Assembly: GCA_964405685.1 (NCBI GenBank)
Contig: CAYOOP010000013.1
Location: 1-21,748, forward strand
Source: CAYOOP01 sp964405685
GTDB lineage: Bacteria; Pseudomonadota; Alphaproteobacteria; Rickettsiales; SXRF01
DNA: 21,748 nt
Reading direction: 5' to 3'
The notes beneath the pieces were generated by a model. It saw only the letters and a program-made list of their open reading frames with translations. It did no database searches and was not told where the DNA came from. This document shows, in pieces, positions 1-7,326 of this stretch. The position numbers were made by a program, and so were the translations under genes. Within the stretch, counting starts at the first letter, position 1. Each line of letters opens with the position of its first letter.

Positions 1-75
1 GACCCCATCGTCTAGCGGTTAGGACATCACCCTTTCACGGTGAGAACACGGGTTCGATTCCCGTTGGGGTCGCCA
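1..75 (+). tRNA. tRNA-Glu (UUC)
   Basis: Complete cloverleaf. The acceptor arm GACCCCA pairs with TGGGGTC (65-71), followed by discriminator G and an encoded CCA at 73-75. The anticodon stem TCACC/GGTGA (27-31/39-43) closes the loop CTTTCAC with anticodon TTC at 34-36. The T arm carries GGTTCGATTCC. The gene starts at the window edge, so its promoter is not visible. It converges on the proline-rich gene that ends at 97, with only 21 bp between and no convincing terminator. Confidence 0.97.
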
Positions 76-96
76 GATAAAAAAGGCCCCGTCAGT

Positions 97-1410
97 TCAA
101 GGTACGGACATGCAGCTGACCGAGGATTGACTGGTGGTTGTCGTCATCAAGTCGTAGTTCGTTGTTTGTGCGTTATATACCCATGTTTCCTGTGATTGAT
201 TGAACACACAAGACAATGAACTGGGTGGATAAGAATTATTCCAGCAGGGCTGTGAACATCCGGCACGGTTATTATAGTATCTGTATTGAGTTGTTAAGTT
301 GATCAATTGTGAATGGCTATACGTTAGTGGGCCAGTTGAAGAAACGGTATGTGTAGGTGTTGGAGTAGGTGCAGGTGTTGGTAAGGGTGTTATCGTAGGC
401 GAGGGCGAGCAACCATGAATGGCGATGCCGGCAGGACCGCCGAGGCAGCCAGGTGGTGTAGGAGTGGGCGCCGGAGTAGGCATAGGCGGCAGGGTCGGCG
501 ATGGGTTTGGAGTAACACTCGGAGTGCCGCCGGGGCTGCCGATGGCACCTGGCATAATTGTGGGGGAAGGCGTTGTTCCACCACCACCATTGTTGGTGCA
601 GTTTCCTGTGTGTATCTGATTATTCAACGAATTATATTGCACTGTAAGTTGAGCTAGCTGCGTGGTTTCATTTGCAATCACGCCCGTCAGCCAATCGCAG
701 CTTGGTTGCACTGCTGTTGGTGTGTTGCAGCGATTTGTGCTTGCTTGGCCTTGGTGCGATGTGAGGGCGGCTTGGACGGACGTGATTTGTGCGCCTACAC
801 TATCAAATTGCGTCCGCAAAGCAGCCCGTTGTGCATCGGTTAGGTTCACACAATTGGTCGGCGATGGTGTAGGAGACGGACCACAGCCATGAATGGCGAT
901 GCTACCAGCCGGACCGCCGAGGCAGCCGGGTGGTGTAGGAGTTGGCGCTGGAGTGGGCATAGGTGGCAGGGTAGGTGCCGGAGTAGGGCTGATGCTTGTA
1001 GGTGCCGGGGTGGGGTTCACTCCCGTCGGTGTCGGGGTAGTTCCGCCACCAGTTCTAGTTGGCGCAGGAGTGGGGTCGATGCGTATAGGCGCGGGAGTGG
1101 GCCTGATCTCTGTCGGTGTCGGGGTGGTTCCACCACCAATTCTAGTTGGTGCCGGGGTGGGGTTCACTCCCGTTGGCGTTGGGGTAGTTCCTCCCCCACC
1201 TGGATTCCAGAGATTGCCACCACCGCCGCCAGATGAACTAGGTGATCCAACGGTAGAAGGGTATGGGCTCTCAGGAAATGTCACGCTTCCTTTCCGGGCA
1301 TGAGAGACTGCGGAGCGTATGCTAGGCTTATCGGTGGCAATGGCCAGCGCAGTGGTGCTAAGCAACGTACAGCTCAGCGCAGCGCATGAAACAAAAGCAA
1401 GTTTATTCAT
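97..1410 (-). CDS. secreted proline-rich repeat protein, Pho-box controlled, function unknown
   Basis: I do not recognise a family. The 437-residue product begins with a signal peptide (about residues 1-23, ending TTALA). A Gly-rich patch and long Pro/Thr linkers built on PTPAPT and TPTPT follow. A Cys-containing coiled-coil-like segment then reads roughly LTDAQRAALRTQFDSVGAQI, followed by more Pro linker and a C-terminal region with several Cys and Tyr/Asn-rich sequence. A small module, PGCLGGPAG...IHGC, occurs twice. The start at 1410 is chosen because GGAGG lies 5 nt upstream, a signal peptide follows, and the longer in-frame start would overlap the predicted -10 element. It is probably exported to the periplasm or cell surface. 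A phosphate-starvation role is inferred from the promoter only. It lies downstream of a similar gene in the same orientation. Confidence 0.8.
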   Translation of the reverse strand: MNKLAFVSCAALSCTLLSTTALAIATDKPSIRSAVSHARKGSVTFPESPYPSTVGSPSSSGGGGGNLWNPGGGGTTPTPTGVNPTPAPTRIGGGTTPTPTEIRPTPAPIRIDPTPAPTRTGGGTTPTPTGVNPTPAPTSISPTPAPTLPPMPTPAPTPTPPGCLGGPAGSIAIHGCGPSPTPSPTNCVNLTDAQRAALRTQFDSVGAQITSVQAALTSHQGQASTNRCNTPTAVQPSCDWLTGVIANETTQLAQLTVQYNSLNNQIHTGNCTNNGGGGTTPSPTIMPGAIGSPGGTPSVTPNPSPTLPPMPTPAPTPTPPGCLGGPAGIAIHGCSPSPTITPLPTPAPTPTPTHTVSSTGPLTYSHSQLINLTTQYRYYNNRAGCSQPCWNNSYPPSSLSCVFNQSQETWVYNAQTTNYDLMTTTTSQSSVSCMSVP

Positions 1411-1456
1411 AATTCCTCCATACAGCCCTTGGCCAAGGCGTGGTATCCAAGTCTTC

Positions 1457-1512
1457 ATTATGCCACACAATTATGACAAATTGGTTACAGTTTGATGACA
1501 GTTTGATGACAA
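1457..1512 (-). promoter_or_regulatory. PhoB-type promoter: four Pho half-sites plus -10
   Basis: Read on the minus strand, four 7-mers TTGTCAT, CTGTCAT, CTGTAAC and TTGTCAT (1512 down to 1473) are separated by 4-bp A/T-rich spacers, giving exact 11-bp phasing. This matches the known Pho box (CTGTCAT, 4 bp, CTGTCAT). A -10 candidate CATAAT (1462-1457) lies exactly 10 bp after the last half-site, the geometry expected when PhoB replaces -35 recognition. It drives the proline-rich gene starting at 1410. Direct sequence match; PhoB binding itself is inferred. Confidence 0.85.
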
Positions 1513-1542
1513 TGGCAGTTTTAGGTGAGGAAACCCAGTAGG

Positions 1543-3072
1543 CTACTGCTGCCCGCACATCGCCAGATTCATGTAGGCGGTGTTCAGCATCGTGGCCGCG
1601 TTTTGTATCGCCGCTTGTTGGGGGCCTGCGAAGGATGGCACAGCGCCTGATAGTATGGTGCTGCAATCGTCGTGTCTCACTGTTGTTTTGCTACATGTCA
1701 TTTGCTGTATCTGTTGCTGCAAGGTGCTTTTTTGCATTTGCAGCATGGATATTTCCTGCGTCAGTTGCTGTTTCTGAGTGTTCAGTGTCCCCAATTGGCC
1801 CTGCAGAGATGTCCATTGATTTTGAGCGCTCTGCCAGTTGGCGTGCGCTTCTCCGCTCCCCGTTTGCTCCCATTGATTCCACCACATCCCGGCTTGTGCC
1901 AGAAGGCTTGCAGCTTGCTGCTCTATCGTACCTATTTGGATGTCGAGAGCGTCTACAGCATTCTGTTTGGTTGTAATTTCCTGGGTCCAGTCATCAATTT
2001 GTCTCTGTTGTGCGCCGGTGTTAACAGGCGGGGTGCAAGGGGTAACGGTACGTTGATTCACGCACGCATTGACTTGTGAAATCAGATTCTGAATAGCTTG
2101 CTGCGTTGCACCGCCAACTTGGGCAGCGAGCGTCATCAGATTGGTCGTGTTGCTATTATTGGCGTTTACTAGCGTATTGATAGCGTTATTGATGCATGAG
2201 TTATCTCCCACAGTAGTAATGGTACCACCAGTTCCGGGTCCGGGCCCAGGAGCTGGAGCAGGAGATGGCGTGGGAGATGGGTTCGGCGGGCCGCCGCTGC
2301 AATCTGATCCAGAAGATACCAAGGGGCACTCGATGGGATAGCATTTGACCGTTGATGGGTTAACGCGCCACTGGAAAGTGCCGGAGACATTGACGGTAAC
2401 GGTGACGCCACTCAGAGTCCGCCCCCGAGCCGCAAGCAATGCGGTTTCCTTCGATATTGCGGTGTTTTTGGTTGCGTTGTAAAAATCACAAGCGGCTGCT
2501 TGTACGGTCGATTGTGATGGGCGGCCAAAATTAAAGATGAAGGATTCCCTACTCAAGGAACCGTTGCCACTGCCCATGCACTGGGTTTGTGAAGTATCCG
2601 GGCCGCACGTATTGGTCACAGTGATAGTATCTGTTAGTCCTGGAGCAGGAGTTGGTGTAGGCCCCGGTGCTGGTGTTGGGCTGCAACTACCGATGAAGCC
2701 AGTGAACCCACACCCAGGTGTTGGGTTTGGTGCGGGGACGGGGTTTGGAAGTGGTCTAGGGGGTCCTCCCGTTGGCGTTGGAGTGGTGGGAATGGTGGTG
2801 GTAGGTCCTGTGCCCGTTGCCATCTTTGTCCAGTTCCACTTGCTCTCCGTAGGGAATCCATACGGATCCGTGGGATTGTCTAGCGATGCGTCGGGTGCAC
2901 GAAATGGAAATGTGCTGTGGGGTTGGGGGAAGGTTGAACGTAAGTCCGCGCTAAATTGACTGTAAGTAGGTGGTGCGGTTGGCGTTGGTGCCGTTACCGG
3001 GTCCGCCCATGCGATGCCTTGCAGCATAAAGCAGCCTATTCCAAGCGTGGCAATGGCGGTGGTATGTTTCAT
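1543..3072 (-). CDS. secreted proline-rich coiled-coil protein, Pho-box controlled, function unknown
   Basis: No family recognised. The 509-residue product has a signal peptide (about 1-23, ending GIAWA). It continues with a Pro/Thr linker, a Cys loop (PGCGFTGFIGSCSPTP) and a folded-looking segment with several Cys around SRESFIFNFGRP and VSGTFQWRVNPSTVKCYPIECP. A second Pro/Gly linker leads into a helical C-terminal third. That third is rich in Gln, Leu and Ile (ITTKQNAVDALDIQIGTIEQ, then LNTQKQQLTQEISMLQMQKS) and looks like a coiled coil. The start at 3072 is preferred over an in-frame ATG at 3099, because the upstream one lies within the promoter and would spoil the signal peptide. The ribosome binding site is weak (GGGA). 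It lies just upstream of the other Pho-controlled proline-rich gene, with the same general architecture. Confidence 0.8.
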   Translation of the reverse strand: MKHTTAIATLGIGCFMLQGIAWADPVTAPTPTAPPTYSQFSADLRSTFPQPHSTFPFRAPDASLDNPTDPYGFPTESKWNWTKMATGTGPTTTIPTTPTPTGGPPRPLPNPVPAPNPTPGCGFTGFIGSCSPTPAPGPTPTPAPGLTDTITVTNTCGPDTSQTQCMGSGNGSLSRESFIFNFGRPSQSTVQAAACDFYNATKNTAISKETALLAARGRTLSGVTVTVNVSGTFQWRVNPSTVKCYPIECPLVSSGSDCSGGPPNPSPTPSPAPAPGPGPGTGGTITTVGDNSCINNAINTLVNANNSNTTNLMTLAAQVGGATQQAIQNLISQVNACVNQRTVTPCTPPVNTGAQQRQIDDWTQEITTKQNAVDALDIQIGTIEQQAASLLAQAGMWWNQWEQTGSGEAHANWQSAQNQWTSLQGQLGTLNTQKQQLTQEISMLQMQKSTLQQQIQQMTCSKTTVRHDDCSTILSGAVPSFAGPQQAAIQNAATMLNTAYMNLAMCGQQ

Positions 3073-3089
3073 GAGAGTCCCGTGCTCCC

Positions 3090-3123
3090 ATTCTACCATA
3101 CAAATATGACAGTTTGATGACAG
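3090..3123 (-). promoter_or_regulatory. PhoB-type promoter: perfect Pho box plus -10
   Basis: On the minus strand, CTGTCAT-CAAA-CTGTCAT runs from 3123 to 3106, an essentially perfect Pho box. After exactly 10 bp comes TAGAAT (3095-3090), a good -10 hexamer. The spacing is identical to the promoter of the neighbouring gene. The box begins directly after the ccmG stop codon, so this promoter separates the proline-rich pair from the ccm genes. Transcription would start near 3083, which rules out the ATG at 3099 and supports translation from 3072. Confidence 0.87.
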
Positions 3124-3636
3124 TCAATATTTTGCGGTGAGTGGGGCCAGCTCTTTTTCGAGCATTTTCACAGTGATGGGGCTTACGAACTTCGCGCGGG
3201 TGATGCCGTTTTGATCGACGATATAGGTCTCAGGAACACCGGTGATGCCCAGCGGCGCGGTGAGTCGCCCGGGCGTATCAATTCCAACCGCTGTGTATGG
3301 CGAACCGTGCTCCTTCAGCATTTTGGCGATGTTTTCGGGCTTATCCATCCAGCCGATACCGATGATGGCGACACCCGGAAATTGTTTGCTGGTGGCAATG
3401 AGTTCGGGGTGCTCGGCCAGGCATGGCACACACCACGATGCAAAGATGTTGATGATGGCGGGTTTACCCTGGAAACTTGCGTTATTGATTGTTCCGCCGT
3501 CAAGCGCTGCGGTTTCAAAATTCGGGAACGGCTTGCCGAGTAGTGCGTTTGGTTGATCAGGCTTAGCGACCACCAACGTAAGCCCAAGCGCGGTGCATAA
3601 TGCGAGAAAGAGAATGAGCGGAATAAAGCGGTTCAT
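3124..3636 (-). CDS. ccmG: thiol:disulfide interchange protein CcmG/DsbE
   Basis: This membrane-anchored periplasmic thioredoxin-like protein delivers reductant for cytochrome c maturation, keeping apocytochrome CXXCH cysteines reduced before heme ligation. The 170-residue protein has one N-terminal membrane anchor (about 5-24), a thioredoxin fold, the active site WCVPC (Cys69, Cys72) and the cis-proline motif GVPETYIVD (Pro135). The length is typical. The start at 3636 is supported by AAGGGA 5-8 nt upstream. Codons further upstream (MLRYARNDE...) belong to a palindromic repeat, not to the gene. It follows ccmF in the same orientation, separated mainly by that repeat. Confidence 0.95.
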   Translation of the reverse strand: MNRFIPLILFLALCTALGLTLVVAKPDQPNALLGKPFPNFETAALDGGTINNASFQGKPAIINIFASWCVPCLAEHPELIATSKQFPGVAIIGIGWMDKPENIAKMLKEHGSPYTAVGIDTPGRLTAPLGITGVPETYIVDQNGITRAKFVSPITVKMLEKELAPLTAKY

Positions 3637-3647
3637 GATTTCCCTTT

Positions 3648-3729
3648 CGTCATTGCGAGCGTAGCGAAGCAATCCATATTGTGGCTAGGAGAGATGGATT
3701 GCTTCGTCACTTCGTTCCTCGCAATGACG
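3648..3729. repeat. palindromic repeat, family A, copy 1 (GTCATTGCGAG type)
   Basis: 82-bp imperfect inverted repeat. The left arm starts CGTCATTGCGAGCGTAGCG and the right arm ends CGTTCCTCGCAATGACG, with GAAGCAATCC and GGATTGCTTC inside. It lies between ccmF and ccmG. It overlaps the end of ccmF: the last codons and stop of ccmF (SLRGTK, then TGA) are read from the repeat. The same family recurs at 13018-13107 and 17476-17554. As RNA it would form a long hairpin, but no T-run follows, so a terminator role is not shown. Confidence 0.93.
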
Positions 3730-5811
3730 GTTTTTTCCTCAGTGCAATGAGCCCGCCGAGTGCCATCATCACAAATGCTGCCCAGATCCAACTCATCAGT
3801 GGTTTCACATAGGCACGTAGCGCTGTGCGCCCGTCAGGTCTGGATTCACCGATTACCACGTAAATATCTTCCAGCGCCGATGTGCGATAGCTTGCTTCGG
3901 ACGTGGTAATACCGGCGTCTGGATAAAAGCGGTATTCGGGGGTGAGCGTGGTGATGATGTGCTGGTCACGCAGTACATTTACCGTGCCGATTTTGGTAAT
4001 GTAGTTGCCGCGTTTCTCAAACGATTCATCGGCATAAAATAGCGTATATTCACCGAGTTTGATCGTATCGCCTTTGGTGACAATCGCCTCGGTTTCTTCG
4101 CTCCACAGGCTCTCCGCGGTAATGCCTGCAAGCAACATGCTTACACCCAGGTGGGCAACAATGGCGGCGAGAATGGCGGGTTGCAGGTGAGTTCTATGAC
4201 GCATAAAAAGCGCAACGCTGCCGCTAAACACCCACGCGGCAATGCCCATGCCGATCGCGGCGAAGATAAAATGTGGAAGCGCGAGGGCGTAGATGAGGCA
4301 CAGGGTACACGCGCTGGCGGCTAGCATATACGGCAGGGCGTCATCCAGCTGATGTTTGTTACCACGTTTCCAGGCAATGAGCGGGGTGATGGCCATGAGG
4401 AGCAACGGTATGATGGCCAGCGGAGCCACGGTTTTATGGTAATATGGAGCGCCGACGGTGAGCGGGTTTTTGAAGATGAATTCGGCAAGCAGCGGATAAA
4501 GTGTACCGAGTAAAATGGTTGCACAAATCACCACGAGGAATAAATTATTGAGGACGATACCGCCTTCGCGGGAGAAAAACTGCAGCGGTACGCGCGTGAG
4601 TGCAGCGGTTTTCAAACCATATAGTAGTAATGCACCGCCGACGCTGACGCCGATTAAACCTAGAATAAAAATACCTCGTGCCGGGTCGCTCGCAAAACTA
4701 TGTACCGAAGTGAGCACGCCGGAGCGTACCAAAAATGTGCCGAGCAAGCTCATCGCGAAGGTGAGAATGGCAAGCAGCAACACCCATGCGTACAGACATC
4801 CACGTTTTTTGAGTACAAGGTTGGAATGCAAAAGCGCTGTGCCAGTGAGCCAAGGCAAGAGCGATGCATTTTCCACCGGGTCCCAGAACCACCAGCCGCC
4901 CCAGCCGAGTTCGCGATATGCCCACCAACTACCGAGGCCAATGCCAAAGGTCAGCGCACTCCACGCGACCAGTATGAACGGGTGGATAGATTTTGCGAAG
5001 TATTCGCCTTCCACACCGATGATGAGTGCTGCAACCGCAAGCGAAAACACCACGGAAAAACCTACATACCCCAAGTACAACATAGGTGGGTGAATGGCGA
5101 GGCCGAGGTCTTGTAAGAGCGGATTGAGCGTGTTGCCATCACTCACCCATTCGTGAACAGGCGCGAAAGGGTTCGAGGTAAAAAGAATGAAAAGTAAAAA
5201 GCTGAAGGCAAACAGAGATTGTATGCGCAATGCNNNNNNNNNNNNNNNNNNNNNNNNNNNNNNNNNNNNNNNNNNNNNNNNNNNNNNNNNNNNNNNNNNN
5301 NNNNNNNNNNNNNNNNNNNNNNNNNNNNNNNNNTAAAAAGAATGAAAAGTAAAAAGCTGAAGGCAAACAGAGATTGTATGCGCAATGCCATCGTTTTTAT
5401 TCCCTCCCCCATAGGGGGAGGGTTAGGGTGGGGGCCGTCTTGAATGGTGTGTGGGTTGTCTTGCATTGAACTTTCAGCACCTTGCAAGCCTGCCCCCCTC
5501 CCGACCTCCCCCCTGCGGGGGGAGGTAAGAGCTGCACTATATGCCGCCAGCACCCACACCCACAGAAGCATAGAGCCTTCATGGTTGCCCCAGCTACCTG
5601 TAATTTTATAGAGAAGCGGTAACGTACGGCTGGAGTTTTCGGCGACGTTTTGGATGGAGAAATCATTTGTGATGCGTGCATATATTAATGCTGCGAGCGC
5701 GAGCGAAAGCACACCAAGCTGTATTAGTGCCAGCGCGCGCTTTGGGAACCGCACGGTGAACAATGCGGCAATGGTGGCAATGATGAGTAGGGCGGTGCCG
5801 AGTTCACTCAT
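3707..5811 (-). CDS. ccmF: cytochrome c-type biogenesis protein CcmF (heme lyase), interrupted by an assembly gap
   Basis: This large polytopic membrane protein, the core of the heme-ligation complex, attaches heme to apocytochrome c. The sequence shows WGNHEGSMLLW near the N-terminus, LLFILFTSNPF, NPLLQDLGLAIHPPMLYLGY, and the WWD heme-handling region GWGGWWFWDPVENASLLPWL. Many membrane helices and a C-terminal helix follow. The run of N at 5234-5333 is flanked by an identical 55-bp segment on each side. Collapsing the gap and one copy gives one continuous 1950-bp frame of 649 residues, the usual CcmF size. So I treat this as one intact gene. Residues of about 96-140 are an in-frame repeat insertion (TSPRRGEVGRG...PHPNPPPMGEG) in a loop between helices. 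The last residues and stop codon come from repeat family A. Confidence 0.92.
5179..5388. other. scaffold gap with 55-bp duplicated contig ends
   Basis: Exactly 100 N occupy 5234-5333. The 55 bases before (5179-5233) are identical to the 55 bases after (5334-5388). A 100-N run is the common placeholder for unknown distance, and a 55-base shared end is what two adjacent de Bruijn contigs built with k=55 would show. Merging the copies restores the CcmF reading frame precisely. It is therefore most likely an assembly seam without missing sequence. Confidence 0.92.
5401..5526. repeat. palindromic GC-rich repeat, family B, copy inside ccmF
   Basis: The segment is bounded by two hairpins, CCCTCCCCCATAGGGGGAGG (from 5403) and CCTCCCCCCTGCGGGGGGAGG (from 5505). 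In the ccmF frame it encodes TSPRRGEVGRG through PHPNPPPMGEG, with no stop codon, so CcmF carries about 45 extra low-complexity residues. This repeat type is familiar as an interspersed element in alphaproteobacterial genomes. Related hairpins lie at 5828-5968, 15804-15858 and 20977-21073. Confidence 0.85.
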
Positions 5812-5827
5812 AATCCACCAACCTTCT

Positions 5828-5968
5828 CCTCTCCCGCGTGCGGGAGAGGAAAGTTTTCTTTCGAGCGTAAGCGAGCATAGAAAACTTGGAGAGGGAATAT
5901 GCCCTCACCCACTGCGCTAACGTCCTTCGGACGTAAGCTCCGTTGCCCTCTCCCGCACGCGGGAGAGG
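5828..5968. repeat. composite palindromic repeat, family B, between ccmE and ccmF
   Basis: Two near-identical hairpins, CCTCTCCCGCGTGCGGGAGAGG (5828-5849 as stem-loop) and its counterpart with GCACGC at the centre (5947-5968), enclose about 97 bp that contains a third hairpin CGTCCTTCGGACG (5920-5932). The element fills nearly all of the ccmE-ccmF gap. It may stabilise or attenuate the ccm transcript, which is inference. Confidence 0.85.
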
Positions 5969-5979
5969 TAAACATTGAT

Positions 5980-6423
5980 CTATTTCTTCTCATAATCCGT
6001 TTTCCAGTGGCCGGATTCTTTGAGGGCATCGGCGACTTCAGGTGGCATGTAGTTTTCATCGTGCTTGGCAAGAATGCGGCTGGCTTCCAGCATGTTATTT
6101 TTCAATGTCCCTTCGGCTACCACGCCCTGGCCTTCGCGGAAAAGGTTGGGAAGCATGCCTTTGTAGTGCACGATTAGAACTTCTTTCCCATCCGTCACGG
6201 TAAAATGCATACTGCCATCAGGCTCTTGTTTCACGCTGCCCACCTCCACCAAGCCGCCGATGCGTATATTTTTTGCAGGGTCGATCGATTGGGTCTGGAT
6301 GTCCGAAGGCGTATAGAAGAACACAATATCGCTTTTGAGCGCATTAAGCGTCAGCAGTGTAGCAGCGCTTAAGCACATAAGCGCGAAAATCACAAACCAT
6401 AGGCGCTGCGTTTTTGCTTTCAT
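5980..6423 (-). CDS. ccmE: periplasmic heme chaperone CcmE
   Basis: CcmE binds heme covalently in the periplasm and passes it to CcmF. The 147-residue protein has an N-terminal membrane anchor (about 8-28) and the OB-fold signature IRIGGLVEVGSV, followed by VHYKGMLPNLFREGQGVVAEG. The conserved HDENY motif contains the heme-attaching His121 and axial Tyr125, followed by MPPEV. The length is typical. Its ATG overlaps the ccmD stop as ATGA, indicating translational coupling. ccmF follows after a repeat-filled gap. Confidence 0.97.
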   Translation of the reverse strand: MKAKTQRLWFVIFALMCLSAATLLTLNALKSDIVFFYTPSDIQTQSIDPAKNIRIGGLVEVGSVKQEPDGSMHFTVTDGKEVLIVHYKGMLPNLFREGQGVVAEGTLKNNMLEASRILAKHDENYMPPEVADALKESGHWKTDYEKK

Positions 6424-6542
6424 TTGCGTTTGGCGGCTCGGTTGGCGCGGATGCTAAAGAATACAAGTGCGCCAATGATCGCAAAGGTGAGGCCATAGGC
6501 GGCACTAATGGTGTCGGCAAATTCGCTGGAAAGAAATGGCAT
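6420..6542 (-). CDS. ccmD: heme exporter protein CcmD
   Basis: Short 40-residue protein with one membrane helix (AAYGLTFAIIGALVFF, about residues 14-29) followed by a basic tail (SIRANRAAKRK). This is the standard CcmD layout, including the Tyr before the helix. CcmD helps the CcmABC exporter release heme-loaded CcmE. The identification rests on this layout and on its 4-bp overlap with ccmE; sequence conservation in so short a protein is weak. No strong ribosome binding site is visible before the ATG at 6542. ccmA, ccmB and ccmC are not in the window. The gene is divergent from virB8. Confidence 0.9.
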   Translation of the reverse strand: MPFLSSEFADTISAAYGLTFAIIGALVFFSIRANRAAKRK

Positions 6543-6562
6543 ATTAATCAGATATTAGGAGA

Positions 6563-6591
6563 TTGTTGATTTAGTGGAAACCAAGTATAAT
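6563..6591 (+). promoter_or_regulatory. sigma70-type promoter for virB8-virB9-gpsA
   Basis: TTGTTG (6563-6568), a 17-bp spacer, then a perfect TATAAT (6586-6591). Transcription would begin near 6598, just upstream of AAGGG and the ATG at 6613. This argues against the possible GTG start at 6574, which would lie inside the promoter. Confidence 0.7.
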
Positions 6592-6612
6592 CACGCCCAA
6601 GGGTTTTCGTCT

Positions 6613-7326
6613 ATGGCAGATTCAGAATCGGCTCCTACATCACCGCAGCAGATACTTGAACGGTTGCGCCGTGGGGAGTTTTTTCGCGAATCCCGGCTGA
6701 TTTATCACCAGCGCTACCATGACATCATGGCAGAGCGTTATTTGTATCTGATCGTCACCGGCGTTTCGCTCGTTATTCTATTTTTCTCCGTGATCGCAGT
6801 GAACATGTTCTTCCCGCTGAAAACCAATGTGCCCTTCATTTATACCACCAGCGATATTGTCAACGATGTGCCGCGGATGCAGATCATAGGGGAACCGGGG
6901 CGAGACGCCAATCTGGTGTTACGGGAGTTTCTGGCGTCGACCTATGTGCGCATGCGCGAAGAATATAATATTGATAAGATCGATCTAAACGTCAGCGGTG
7001 TGCGCAATCAAAGTGTGCCGGAGGTATTTAATACCTACCAAGCCTCGCTTGATCCCCAAAATCCCGCGAGCCCGATTGCGAAATACCAACGCCGTGCCAC
7101 GCGCACCATACGGGTGGCAGACATCAAGCCCATTTCGTCGGACATGAACCAAATGCAGGTGCGTTATGAAGCCACCGTCACCGAAGGTGTCGCCGTCCGG
7201 AAGGAGCGTGGCCTTGTAAATATCACTTTCCGTTTTAAGGATATTCAGGTAAACCAGACCTCTGGGGCGACCACCCCGCTTGAGTTTACCGTCACCGCCT
7301 ATAGTTCAACTCCCGTGCAGGAATGA
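6613..7326 (+). CDS. virB8: type IV secretion system protein VirB8
   Basis: VirB8 is a bitopic inner-membrane assembly factor of type IV secretion systems. The 237-residue product has a cytoplasmic N-terminus, one membrane helix (YLYLIVTGVSLVILFFSVIA) and a periplasmic NTF2-like domain. Family features include LREFLASTYVRMREEYN and VRYEATVTEGV near the end. A GTG 39 nt upstream is in frame, but it falls within a good -35/-10 promoter. The ATG at 6613 has AAGGG 9 nt upstream, so I prefer it. The stop overlaps the virB9 start region. A VirB8/VirB9 pair without VirB10, VirB11 or VirD4 nearby suggests that the rest of the apparatus is encoded elsewhere, as is usual for the scattered system of Rickettsiales. 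Confidence 0.88.
   Translation: MADSESAPTSPQQILERLRRGEFFRESRLIYHQRYHDIMAERYLYLIVTGVSLVILFFSVIAVNMFFPLKTNVPFIYTTSDIVNDVPRMQIIGEPGRDANLVLREFLASTYVRMREEYNIDKIDLNVSGVRNQSVPEVFNTYQASLDPQNPASPIAKYQRRATRTIRVADIKPISSDMNQMQVRYEATVTEGVAVRKERGLVNITFRFKDIQVNQTSGATTPLEFTVTAYSSTPVQE

Noticed and set aside
76..96. Terminator between tRNA-Glu and the convergent gene
   Set aside because: Only an A-run/T-run and a partial G/C match are visible; no proper stem next to a T-run on either strand.
893..1303. Long plus-strand frame with Gly/Val repeats opposite the first proline-rich gene
   Set aside because: It is the complement of Pro/Thr linker codons; no ribosome binding site, and the minus-strand gene has promoter, signal peptide and start site.
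1411..1470. N-terminal extension of the first proline-rich protein to 1470
   Set aside because: The extension overlaps the predicted -10 element and lacks the signal peptide at its start; GGAGG precedes the ATG at 1410.
3648..3729. Family A palindrome as an intrinsic terminator
   Set aside because: No T-run follows on either strand and copies also lie inside coding sequence.
5234..5333. Undetermined bases as a biological insertion or split ccmF
   Set aside because: Exact 55-bp duplicated flanks and restored reading frame point to an assembly seam.
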